From Solimonas sp047605265 (lineage in GTDB: Bacteria; Pseudomonadota; Gammaproteobacteria; Nevskiales; Nevskiaceae), in the NCBI GenBank assembly GCA_047605265.1, contig JASGFY010000032.1, forward strand, positions 1 through 33,296: DNA of 33,296 nucleotides. The letters are read 5' to 3'. Below are positions 1 to 6,835 of the stretch, in pieces. How positions within the stretch are numbered: the stretch's first letter is position 1; each line of letters starts with the position of its first letter. The notes under the pieces were generated by a model. It was given only the letters and a program-made list of their open reading frames with translations. It was not told the DNA's origin and made no database searches. The position numbers and the translations under genes are program-made.

Positions 1-1
1 G

Positions 2-505
2 ATCGACGAGATCGACAAGGCCGACATCGAATTCCCGAACGACCTGCTGCGCGAGCTCGACCAGATGGAGTTCTACGTCCACGAGACGCGCGAGACGGTG
101 AAGGCCAGGAACCGGCCGATCATCATCATCACCTCGAACAACGAGAAGGAACTGCCGGACGCCTTCCTCCGCCGCTGCTTCTTCCACTACATCCGCTTCC
201 CGGACAAGGAGACGATGCAGAAGATCGTCGACGTGCACTTCCCGGGCCTGAAGAAGAACCTGACGAAGGAAGCGATGGAAGCGTTCTTCGGCCTGCGCGA
301 GCTGCCGGGCCTGAAGAAAAAGCCTTCGACCTCCGAGCTGCTCGACTGGCTCAAGCTGCTGATGGCCGAGGACATCGATCCGTCCGTGCTGCACGAGACC
401 AGCAGCAAGAAGACGCTGCCGCCGCTGTACGGCGCGCTGCTGAAGAACGAAGCGGATGTCCATCTGTTCGAGCGCGTGGCCTTCATGGCGCGGCGCTCGA
501 GTTGA
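2..505 (+). CDS. MoxR-type AAA+ ATPase, C-terminal part (5' truncated by window edge)
   Basis: The reading frame is open from base 2 and ends at TGA 503-505, so the start lies outside the window. The visible part begins at the Walker B region (IDEIDKAD), continues through a sensor-1-like segment (IIITSNNEKELPDAFLRR, with the paired arginines where an arginine finger is expected) and ends in the helical lid. This arrangement, including the FFHYIRFPD stretch, is typical of the MoxR branch of AAA+ ATPases, chaperone-like proteins often encoded beside von Willebrand factor A-domain proteins. Here the next gene is a GNAT acetyltransferase instead, so no VWA partner is seen on this side. The Walker A motif is not in the window. 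Family assignment is confident; the target is unknown. Confidence 0.88.
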   Translation: MDEIDKADIEFPNDLLRELDQMEFYVHETRETVKARNRPIIIITSNNEKELPDAFLRRCFFHYIRFPDKETMQKIVDVHFPGLKKNLTKEAMEAFFGLRELPGLKKKPSTSELLDWLKLLMAEDIDPSVLHETSSKKTLPPLYGALLKNEADVHLFERVAFMARRSS

Positions 506-533
506 GCGCGACGGGTCAGCAGGAGCCGCGGCC

Positions 534-1208
534 ATGGCAGGAAGGCCGCACGCGCGCATGCGAGCCGACGAAGCCGAACCGCCCGCGCTGCGTCCGGCGC
601 AGCGCCGCGATGCGCGCGCGCTGCTGCCGTTGGTCTATGCCTCCGGTCCGGCGGCATTCGACTACGTGTTCGCGCACGGCGGCCGCACGGCAGGCGCGTT
701 CCTCGCTTATGCGCTCGATGACGGGCGCGGCCTGATCGGCTGGCCGCATCATCATGTCGCCGTGCTCGACGGCCGTGTCGTCGGCTGCGTCGCGACGTAC
801 GGCGCGCACGAGCTTGCGGCCCTGGCGAACGCGACGCTGCGCCAGTATTTCCGCTTCTACGCGCCGTGGACGGCGCTGTCCGTGCTGCGCCGCGCGCTGC
901 ACGTCGGCGTGATGCAGCCGCCGCCGGAACATGGCGATTTCTATGTCGCGCATCTGAGCGTCGCGCCGGCCGCGCATCGGCGTGGCATCGCCTCGCGGCT
1001 GCTCGCGCACGCGCTGGACGCTGCGCAGGCGCTCGGGTATCGGCATTGCGCGCTCGATGTCGCCAGCGACAATGGCGCGGCGCGGGCGCTGTACGGGAAG
1101 CACGGCTTCCGCCTGATCGCGGAACGCGCGCTGCCGCGTCGCGACGCGCGCGTGCCTTCATCGTGCCGCCTGCGTCTTGCCCTGCGCGCGGAAATGAAAA
1201 TTGGCTGA
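534..1208 (+). CDS. GNAT-family N-acetyltransferase
   Basis: This encodes a protein of about 224 residues. The start at ATG 534 is chosen because AGGAG at 521-525 lies 8 nt upstream; the frame is open further upstream but overlaps the ATPase gene. The core shows GNAT features: a beta strand HVAVLDGRVVGCVAT, then the acetyl-CoA-binding motif A as AHLSVAPAAHRRGIASRLL, where R-R-G-I-A is the pyrophosphate-binding loop, and finally NGAARALYGKHGFRLIAE, the usual motif B end. The substrate cannot be told; small molecules, antibiotics and protein N-termini are all possible for this superfamily. A stretch of roughly 40 residues with aromatic residues (QYFRFYAPWTALSVLRR) lies between the first strands and motif A and may shape the substrate pocket. 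It follows the ATPase gene by 28 nt and may be co-transcribed with it. Confidence 0.85.
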   Translation: MAGRPHARMRADEAEPPALRPAQRRDARALLPLVYASGPAAFDYVFAHGGRTAGAFLAYALDDGRGLIGWPHHHVAVLDGRVVGCVATYGAHELAALANATLRQYFRFYAPWTALSVLRRALHVGVMQPPPEHGDFYVAHLSVAPAAHRRGIASRLLAHALDAAQALGYRHCALDVASDNGAARALYGKHGFRLIAERALPRRDARVPSSCRLRLALRAEMKIG

Positions 1209-1268
1209 GTTTGGCCGTCGATTCATGGGATTGTGATCGCCACCCCGATTGGCGACACTGCGCGGACA

Positions 1269-2036
1269 ATGAAAACAATACATGCCCCAGACGCGTTGCC
1301 GCCGTTGCTGACGTCGCGCGACGCCTTGTTTATCGATTTCGATGGCACGCTGACCGACATCGTGGCCCGCCCCGAACTCGTGACGATCGATCGTGGTCTG
1401 GTGCCGCTGATCGAGCGCACGCAGCGGCTGCTCGGCGGCGCGCTCGCCGTCATCAGCGGCCGTTCCCTGCGCGAGATCGATCATTACCTGTTGCCGCTGC
1501 GGTTGCCCGGCGCCGGCCAGCACGGCGCGGAGCTGCGCGTGCACGGCGCCGCCACGCCGCAGCGGCGCATCTGGCCGGACGTCGCTGCCGCGGCGAGGGT
1601 GATGCAGGAACGCTACGGTGACGATCCGCAGCTGCTGCTCGAAGTCAAAGGCGCCACGGTCGCGCTGCATTATCGCGCAGCGCCGGAGCGGGCCGACGAA
1701 TGCCGGCGGGCGGTCGCCGAGATCGCCGGCCGGCACGGGCTTGCGACGCTGGCCGGCAAGATGGTCGTCGAGATGCGGCCGCGCGGCCTGCACAAGGGGC
1801 TTGCCGTCGAGGCCTTGCTGGGGCGTCCGCTGTTCAACGGGCGGCGGCCGGTCTTCGTCGGCGACGATACGACCGACGAGGATGGCTTCACGGCGGCGGC
1901 GGCGCGCGGCGGGTTCGGCATCAAGGTCGGCGACGGCGAGACGGGCGCGCAATATCGCCTGGACGACGTCGACGCCGTGCACCGCTGGCTCGCCGACAGC
2001 GCCGACGCCGCGGCGCGCGCGAAGGAGTCGGCGTGA
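1269..2036 (+). CDS. otsB: Trehalose-6-phosphate phosphatase
   Basis: OtsB removes the phosphate from trehalose 6-phosphate, the last step of OtsAB trehalose synthesis in the cytoplasm. The protein is a HAD-superfamily enzyme of 255 residues. The nucleophile motif DFDGTL places the catalytic aspartates at residues 23 and 25, SGRSLREI is motif II, GQHGAELR is the family-typical cap entry, and GDDTTDEDGF is the acidic metal-binding motif IV. I prefer ATG 1269. A GTG at 1233 in the same frame would add 12 residues, but a 6-bp inverted repeat (1237-1242 with 1250-1255) lies between the two and neither start has a strong ribosome-binding site. The gene overlaps otsA by 4 nt, so the two are translationally coupled. 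The order otsB-otsA fits a stress or compatible-solute operon. Confidence 0.93.
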   Translation: MKTIHAPDALPPLLTSRDALFIDFDGTLTDIVARPELVTIDRGLVPLIERTQRLLGGALAVISGRSLREIDHYLLPLRLPGAGQHGAELRVHGAATPQRRIWPDVAAAARVMQERYGDDPQLLLEVKGATVALHYRAAPERADECRRAVAEIAGRHGLATLAGKMVVEMRPRGLHKGLAVEALLGRPLFNGRRPVFVGDDTTDEDGFTAAAARGGFGIKVGDGETGAQYRLDDVDAVHRWLADSADAAARAKESA

Positions 2037-3424
2037 GCCGTCTCGTCGTCGTCTCCAACCGCGTCGGTCCGCTGCGCGGCGCGGCGCGCGCCGGCGGGCT
2101 CGCCGTCGCGCTCGCTGACGCGTTGCAGCGCCGCCGCGGCCTGTGGTTCGGCTGGAGCGGCGAAGTGTCCGATAGCGCGGAGCCGCGCGTGCGGGCGCAG
2201 ACGATCGGCGGCGTGACGCGCGCGACGCTCGATCTGACGCAGGTCGAGCACGACGACTACTACAACGGCTACGCGAACCGCTGCCTGTGGCCGCTGTTCC
2301 ATTACCGGCTCGACCTGACGGCATTCGACCGTCGCTTCTTCGACGGTTATCAGCGCGTCAACCGCCGCTTCGTGCACGCGCTCGCGCCGCTGCTGCGCGA
2401 CGACGACGTGATCTGGGTGCACGATTACCACCTGCTGCCGTTCGGCGAGATGCTGCGCGAGATGGGCGTCAGGCAGAAGCTCGGCTTCTTCCTGCACATC
2501 CCGTTTCCGGTGCGCGAGATCTTCACGGCGCTGCCGCGCCACGACCGCCTGGTGCGCGCGCTGATGGCCTACGACCTGATCGGCTTCCAGACCGAGACCG
2601 ATCTGCAGTGCTTCCGCGATTACGTGCTGCGTGAGGCCGGCGGCACGGCCGACGGCGACACGCTGCGCGCCTACGGCCGCAGCGTCGTCGCCAAGTCGTT
2701 TCCGATCGGCATCGATACCGCGCAGTTCGCGAAGATGGCGAGCAGCGACGAGGCACGCAAGGACGCCGAGCAGCTGCGCGCGGCGATCTTCAACCGCGTG
2801 CAGATCATCGGCGTCGACCGCCTCGACTACACCAAGGGCATGCCGGAGCGTTTTCTCGCCTATCAGAAACTGCTCGAGGACTATCCGGACGCGCATGGCA
2901 ACGTCAGCTTCCTGCAGATCGCGCCGACCTCGCGCGGCGACGTGCCGGAGTACGTGCAGATCCGCGAGCAGCTCGAGGCGCTGGCCGGCCACATCAACGG
3001 CCGCTTCGCGCAATTCGACTGGACGCCGCTGCGCTACATCAACCGCGCGGTCACACGCCGCCAGCTCGCCGGCCTCTACCGCATGAGCCGCATCGGTTTC
3101 GTCACGCCGCTGCGCGACGGCATGAATCTGGTCGCCAAGGAATACGTCGCCGCGCAGGATCCGGCCGATCCCGGCGTGCTCGTGCTGTCGCGTTTCGCCG
3201 GCAGCGCGAAGCAGATGGAGGCGGCGCTGATCGTCAATCCGCACGACGTCGTCGGCGTCGCCGAGGCGCTGCAGAAGGCGCGGCACATGTCGCTCGAAGA
3301 ACGCCGCGAGCGCTACGCCTCTCTGCGTGGCGGCCTCGACGAGTACGACGTGACGTGCTGGTGCGACGATTTTCTGCAGACGCTCGACCGCGCCGGAACC
3401 GAGCAGGCCGCCGCAACACATTGA
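2033..3424 (+). CDS. otsA: Trehalose-6-phosphate synthase
   Basis: OtsA transfers glucose from a nucleotide sugar (UDP-glucose in E. coli) to glucose 6-phosphate, giving trehalose 6-phosphate for OtsB. The start is GTG 2033, overlapping the otsB stop as GTGA, with AAGGAG at 2022-2027 five bases upstream. This gives 463 residues, close to the E. coli enzyme. GT20-family landmarks appear in order: VVSNRVG at the N-terminus, YYNGYANRCLWPLFH, WVHDYHLLPF, GFFLHIPFP, GFQTETD, GVDRLDYTKGMPER and TPLRDGMNLVAKEY near the C-terminus. The arginine and lysine of DRLDYTKG are the expected phosphate and donor contacts. The N-terminal glycine loop is short (VGPLRGAARAGGLAVAL). Nothing suggests damage. The glucokinase-like gene begins about 200 nt downstream. 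Confidence 0.95.
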   Translation: MSRLVVVSNRVGPLRGAARAGGLAVALADALQRRRGLWFGWSGEVSDSAEPRVRAQTIGGVTRATLDLTQVEHDDYYNGYANRCLWPLFHYRLDLTAFDRRFFDGYQRVNRRFVHALAPLLRDDDVIWVHDYHLLPFGEMLREMGVRQKLGFFLHIPFPVREIFTALPRHDRLVRALMAYDLIGFQTETDLQCFRDYVLREAGGTADGDTLRAYGRSVVAKSFPIGIDTAQFAKMASSDEARKDAEQLRAAIFNRVQIIGVDRLDYTKGMPERFLAYQKLLEDYPDAHGNVSFLQIAPTSRGDVPEYVQIREQLEALAGHINGRFAQFDWTPLRYINRAVTRRQLAGLYRMSRIGFVTPLRDGMNLVAKEYVAAQDPADPGVLVLSRFAGSAKQMEAALIVNPHDVVGVAEALQKARHMSLEERRERYASLRGGLDEYDVTCWCDDFLQTLDRAGTEQAAATH

Positions 3425-3497
3425 ATCTTCTTGCGCCCCGTCTTCCGGCCGGCATCCAGGTCGAGGTAGCATCGCTGTTTCGCGAAACCGGATGAAA

Positions 3498-3512
3498 CCG
3501 CCCCGCGGGCGG
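3498..3512. terminator. Small GC hairpin after otsA (weak terminator candidate)
   Basis: CCGCCC (3498-3503) and GGGCGG (3507-3512) form a perfect 6-bp stem around a 3-nt loop in the 200-bp gap between otsA and the glucokinase-like gene. There is no convincing T run after it (CACGAATCTTGTTG follows). It may be a factor-dependent terminator or mRNA end; chance is also possible in DNA this GC-rich. I see no gene in the rest of the gap. Confidence 0.25.
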
Positions 3513-3624
3513 CACGAATCTTGTTGAGTCTGCGAAGGCCCCGTTCGACAGCGGCGGGCGCCGGCGGTCACGCGCTGCGGCGGCCGTGTCTCTGAGCGAA
3601 CATACGGGTCCAAAAGAGGGCGGC

Positions 3625-3708
3625 ATGATTCTCGTCGGTGCCATCGGTCATTCACGCACGCGGTGAGCGCTCGCGCATCGCGAAGGGCTGCAATGGCGGC
3701 TTGATTCC
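3625..3708 (+). other. Detached 5' part of the glucokinase-like gene, with in-frame TGA
   Basis: An ATG at 3625 with AAGAGGG at 3614-3620 four bases upstream opens the same frame as the glucokinase-like CDS that follows. It reads MILVGAIGHSRTR and then stops at TGA 3664-3666; the frame continues without further stops to 4596. The segment before the stop lines up with the N-terminal phosphate-binding loop of bacterial glucokinases (consensus like LVGDIGGTNARLAL), with the stop at the residue after the conserved arginine and A-L following. With this segment the gene would have 323 codons before its final stop, almost the length of E. coli Glk (321). The TGA may be a nonsense mutation, a sequencing error or a recoded codon. 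The loop itself is also degenerate (Asp to Ala, Gly-Thr-Asn to His-Ser-Arg). Confidence 0.55.
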
Positions 3709-4596
3709 GTGTGCGTCGAAGCGACGATCGTCGAAAGCGAAATCGCGCTGGCGCATTTTCTCGACGGCGTCGGGCGGCCGCGGCTCGATGGCGCGGCGAT
3801 CTGCGGCGCCGGCAGTCTGCTCGGCGAGGAGCAACTGCAGTTCAGCCATGACGACCTGCTGATCGATGCGCGGCGGCTCGCCGCCGAAGCCGCATGTCCG
3901 GTGCGCTTGCTCAGCGTCTTCGACGCGGTCGCGCGCTCCCTGCCTGCGATTCCGGCCGACGAGTTGCTCAGCCTGCGCGCCGGGCAAGCGGTGTCGGGCG
4001 CGCCGCGACTGGTGATCGGTATCGGCGCCGAACTCGACATTGCCGCGGTGACGCAGCAGGGAGACGCCGTGCACGTGCTCGGCGGCGAGTGCGGAGAATT
4101 CGATCTGGCGCCCATCGACGACGACGAGCTGACGGTCTGGCTCGCGCTGCGCCAGACTCTCGGTCGCGTCAGCGCCGACACGCTCTTCACGCCGGCCGGA
4201 CTGCTGGCGCTGCACCGCGCGCGCAGCTGCGCCGCGCGTTCGCCCGAGTTGCTGATTCGTGATGCGCTCGCCGGCGAAGTGCAGCCGAGGCTCAGCATCT
4301 CGATCTATTCGCGGTGGTTCGGCCGCATGCTCGGCAAGCTCGCCTTGCTGACCGGTGCGCGTGGCGGCGTCTACGTCTCCGGCAGTGTCGTGCCCGGCGG
4401 CCTCGAATGGTTTGACGTCACGGCATTTTGCACGGGGTTCGACGAGCATGCCGCGACACGGCCGTCGCTCGGCGGCATTCCGCTGTACGCGATCACGCAC
4501 CCGCAGCCGGCGCTGCTGGGCTGTGCCGTCTTTGCGAGCGCCGGCATTCCGACAGCGCCGTCGCCGGCTGCGGCGTCATCGGCACCGCTTGCTTGA
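3709..4596 (+). CDS. Glucokinase-like protein with degenerate active site (probable pseudoenzyme or pseudogene)
   Basis: The longest uninterrupted reading starts at GTG 3709 and gives 295 residues. The whole length lines up with Glk-type glucokinases: RLLSVFDAVARSLPAI matches the region holding the catalytic Asn-Asp, PRLVIGIGAELDIAAV the GAGTGLG nucleotide loop, GGECGEFDLAP the GEGGHVDFAP glucose motif, RVSADTLFTPAGLLALHRA the HVSAERVLSGPGL segment, and RGGVYVSGSVVPGGLEWF the GGVFIAGGIVP strand. The fold is recognisable but key residues are not kept: catalytic Asp to Val (LSVF for INDF), the nucleotide loop lost, the glucose-binding His to Glu, and Glu to Asp in SAD. The N-terminal phosphate loop is cut off by an in-frame TGA at 3664. 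I infer no ordinary glucokinase activity. It could still be a structural or regulatory relative kept near the trehalose genes, or a decaying gene held open by high GC. Confidence 0.7.
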   Translation: MCVEATIVESEIALAHFLDGVGRPRLDGAAICGAGSLLGEEQLQFSHDDLLIDARRLAAEAACPVRLLSVFDAVARSLPAIPADELLSLRAGQAVSGAPRLVIGIGAELDIAAVTQQGDAVHVLGGECGEFDLAPIDDDELTVWLALRQTLGRVSADTLFTPAGLLALHRARSCAARSPELLIRDALAGEVQPRLSISIYSRWFGRMLGKLALLTGARGGVYVSGSVVPGGLEWFDVTAFCTGFDEHAATRPSLGGIPLYAITHPQPALLGCAVFASAGIPTAPSPAAASSAPLA

Positions 4597-4627
4597 TTGA
4601 CGACAGGCCGCGGGCCCGCAATGACGA

Positions 4628-4650
4628 GCCTTCCCGAGGAAAGGGAAGGC
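4628..4650. terminator. Hairpin between convergent glucokinase-like gene and acs
   Basis: An 8-bp perfect stem (GCCTTCCC at 4628-4635, GGGAAGGC at 4643-4650) closes a 7-nt loop in the 70-bp gap between two convergent genes, where a shared bidirectional terminator is expected. Neither side has a clear T run, so it would be an atypical or Rho-assisted terminator. Confidence 0.45.
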
Positions 4651-4666
4651 AGGCTGCGCGACGCGA

Positions 4667-6634
4667 TCAGGCCTTGCCGGCGAGCTGCGCGACGATCGCC
4701 GGATTCTCCAGCGTCGACACGTCCTGCGTGATTTCCTCGCCCTTGGCGATCGAGCGCAGCAGTCGGCGCATGATCTTGCCGGAGCGCGTCTTCGGCAGGT
4801 TGTCGGCGAAGCGGATCTCGTCCGGCTTGGCGAGCGCGCCGATTTCCTTGCCGACGTGTTCACGCAGATCTTTGGCGAGTTTCTCGGCCTCGGCGCCGTG
4901 CGGGCGCTCGCCCTTGCAGATCACGAACGCGAACACGCTCTCGCCCTTGACCTCGTGCGGGCGGCCGACGACGGCGGCCTCGGCGACCTGCGGATGGCTG
5001 ACCAGCGCGCTTTCGATCTCCATCGTGCCGAGACGGTGGCCGGAGACGTTGAGCACGTCGTCGATGCGGCCGAGGATCCAGTAGTAGCCGTCCTCGTCGC
5101 GGTGCGTCGAATCGCCTGCAACGTAGTACCGGTTATTGAACTGGCCCCAGTAGGTCTTGATGTAGCGCTCGTTGTCGCCCCAGATCGTGCGCAGCATCGA
5201 CGGCCACGGTTTCGTCACGACCAGATAGCCGCCTGCCTTGGTGTCCTTGATGATCTCGCCGGCTTCGTCGACGACTTCGACGGCGATGCCCGGCAGCGGC
5301 TTCGTGCAGGAGCCCGGCTTGGTCGGCACGGCGCCGGGGATCGGCGAGATCATGATCGCGCCGGTCTCGGTCTGCCACCAAGTGTCGACGATCGGCAGGC
5401 GCTCCTTGCCGATCACCGTGTGGTACCACATCCACGCTTCCGGATTGATCGGCTCGCCGACGCTGCCGAGCAGGCGCAGCTTCGACAGGTCGTATTTTTT
5501 CGGCCAGTCGTCGCCGAGCTTCATCAGCGCGCGGATCGCGGTCGGCGCGGTGTAGAAGATCGTCACCGCGTGCTCCTGCGCGATCTTCCAGAAGCGCCCG
5601 GCGTCCGGCACGGTCGGCGCGCCTTCGTACATCAGGATCGTCGCGCCGTTGGCGAGCGGGCCGTAGCAGACGTAGGAGTGGCCGGTGATCCAGCCGATGT
5701 CGGCGGTGCACCAGAACACGTCGTCGTCGCGCAGGTCGAAGACCCACCGGCTCGACGTCATCGCGCCGAGCAGATAGCCGCCGGTCGAATGCTGGATGCC
5801 CTTGGGCTTGCCGGTCGAACCCGAGGTGTAGAGCAGGAACAGCGGGTGCTCGGCCTCGACCCATTCCGGATCGCAGCCGGCCTTCTGCTGCGGCACGATG
5901 TCGTGCCACCAGACGTCGCGCCTGGCATCGAAGCCGACCTCGTGCTTCGTGCGCTGCAGGACCAGCACTTTCTCGATGGTCTTGCAGCCCTGGCTCAGCG
6001 CTTCGTCGGCCGCCTTCTTCAGCTCGACGACGTGCCCGGCGCGGTGGCCGCCGTCGGCGGTGATCAGCACCTTGGCGCCGGCGTCCTCGATGCGGTCCTT
6101 CAGCGACGACGACGAGAAGCCGCCGAAGACGATGCTGTGGATCGCGCCGATGCGCGCGCAGGCCTGCATCGCCATCACCGCCTCCGGCACCATCGGCATG
6201 TAGATGACGACGCGGTCGCCCTTCTTCACGCCGAAGGACTTCAGCGCGTTGGCGACGCGGCAGACTTCGGCGTGCAGTTCCTTGTACGTATAGTTCTTCT
6301 TGTCGCCCGGCTCGCCCTCGAAGCGGATGGCGATTTTGTCGCCCTTCGCGCCGAGATGGCGGTCGAGGCAGTTCGCCGAGGCGTTGAGCTTGCCGTCGGT
6401 GAACCATTGGTAGTTCGGCGCCTTGCTGTCGTCGAGGGCCTTGGTGAACGGCGTCTGCCAGGACAGTTCCTTCTTCGCCAGGTCCGCCCAGAAGCCGACG
6501 TGGTCCTTCGCCGCCGCGATGTGCAGTGCGGCGAGACTCTCAGCGTCGAGGCGCGCCTTGGCGACAAACTCCGGCTGCGGCGCGAACAGGCGCTTCTCCG
6601 TCAGCACCGATTGCAGATTCGTGTTGTCGGCCAT
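4667..6634 (-). CDS. acs: Acetyl-CoA synthetase (acetate-CoA ligase, AMP-forming)
   Basis: Acs activates acetate to acetyl-AMP and then acetyl-CoA, letting the cell use low acetate concentrations. The ATG at 6634-6632 has GGAG seven bases upstream, giving 655 residues (E. coli 652). Adenylate-forming family motifs are intact: LLYTSGSTGKPKGIQH (phosphate loop), VDTWWQTETGAIM (substrate and adenine pocket), GDSTHRDEDGYYWILGR followed by IDDVLNVSGHRLG (hinge), and PKTRSGKIMRR near the C-terminus. Lys620 in that last motif is the lysine that protein acetyltransferases modify to switch Acs off in other bacteria. The gene lies about 200 nt downstream of a minus-strand MFS transporter, suggesting uptake and activation of a small carboxylate, but a hairpin between them implies partly separate transcription. 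Confidence 0.96.
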   Translation of the reverse strand: MADNTNLQSVLTEKRLFAPQPEFVAKARLDAESLAALHIAAAKDHVGFWADLAKKELSWQTPFTKALDDSKAPNYQWFTDGKLNASANCLDRHLGAKGDKIAIRFEGEPGDKKNYTYKELHAEVCRVANALKSFGVKKGDRVVIYMPMVPEAVMAMQACARIGAIHSIVFGGFSSSSLKDRIEDAGAKVLITADGGHRAGHVVELKKAADEALSQGCKTIEKVLVLQRTKHEVGFDARRDVWWHDIVPQQKAGCDPEWVEAEHPLFLLYTSGSTGKPKGIQHSTGGYLLGAMTSSRWVFDLRDDDVFWCTADIGWITGHSYVCYGPLANGATILMYEGAPTVPDAGRFWKIAQEHAVTIFYTAPTAIRALMKLGDDWPKKYDLSKLRLLGSVGEPINPEAWMWYHTVIGKERLPIVDTWWQTETGAIMISPIPGAVPTKPGSCTKPLPGIAVEVVDEAGEIIKDTKAGGYLVVTKPWPSMLRTIWGDNERYIKTYWGQFNNRYYVAGDSTHRDEDGYYWILGRIDDVLNVSGHRLGTMEIESALVSHPQVAEAAVVGRPHEVKGESVFAFVICKGERPHGAEAEKLAKDLREHVGKEIGALAKPDEIRFADNLPKTRSGKIMRRLLRSIAKGEEITQDVSTLENPAIVAQLAGKA

Positions 6635-6780
6635 GCTTTCTCCTTCGAGCTGCGGCCGCCGGTCAGGGGCGGGCGGGAATGGGGCGGGCGAGGCCGCGTC
6701 GTCGTTCTGATCCGTTCGATGATGCCGCAATCCGCCGGCGTCGGCACGCATCGCTTGAAGGCATGCGCGCCGCCATCGCG

Positions 6781-6811
6781 GCGCAGCCCCGGGGATCGGC
6801 CGGGGCTGCGC
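6781..6811 (-). terminator. Strong GC hairpin between the MFS gene and acs
   Basis: A perfect 12-bp stem (6781-6792 with 6800-6811) closes a 7-nt loop, starting 24 bases after the stop of the minus-strand transporter. There is no T tract in the minus direction, so it may be a Rho-assisted terminator, an mRNA-stabilising 3' end, or a partial attenuator between the transporter and acs. Confidence 0.5.
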
Positions 6812-6835
6812 ACGGTGATGCGTGGTTCGGCGCGT

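Noticed and set aside
1670..3655. A 661-codon minus-strand open frame across otsB and otsA
   Set aside because: Antisense to two genes with intact motifs; repetitive Arg/Ala/Val/His composition and no recognisable domain.
3638..3862. Frameshift explanation for the broken glucokinase-like gene (a +1 frame starting at 3638)
   Set aside because: The other frame shows no Glk similarity. The matching sequence before and after the TGA is in one frame, so a stop codon rather than a frameshift explains the break.
6761..6775. Possible second sigma-54 promoter upstream of acs on the minus strand (TGGC...TGCC)
   Set aside because: Only the GG and GC pairs fit; the other consensus bases do not, and chance matches of this quality are common at this GC level.
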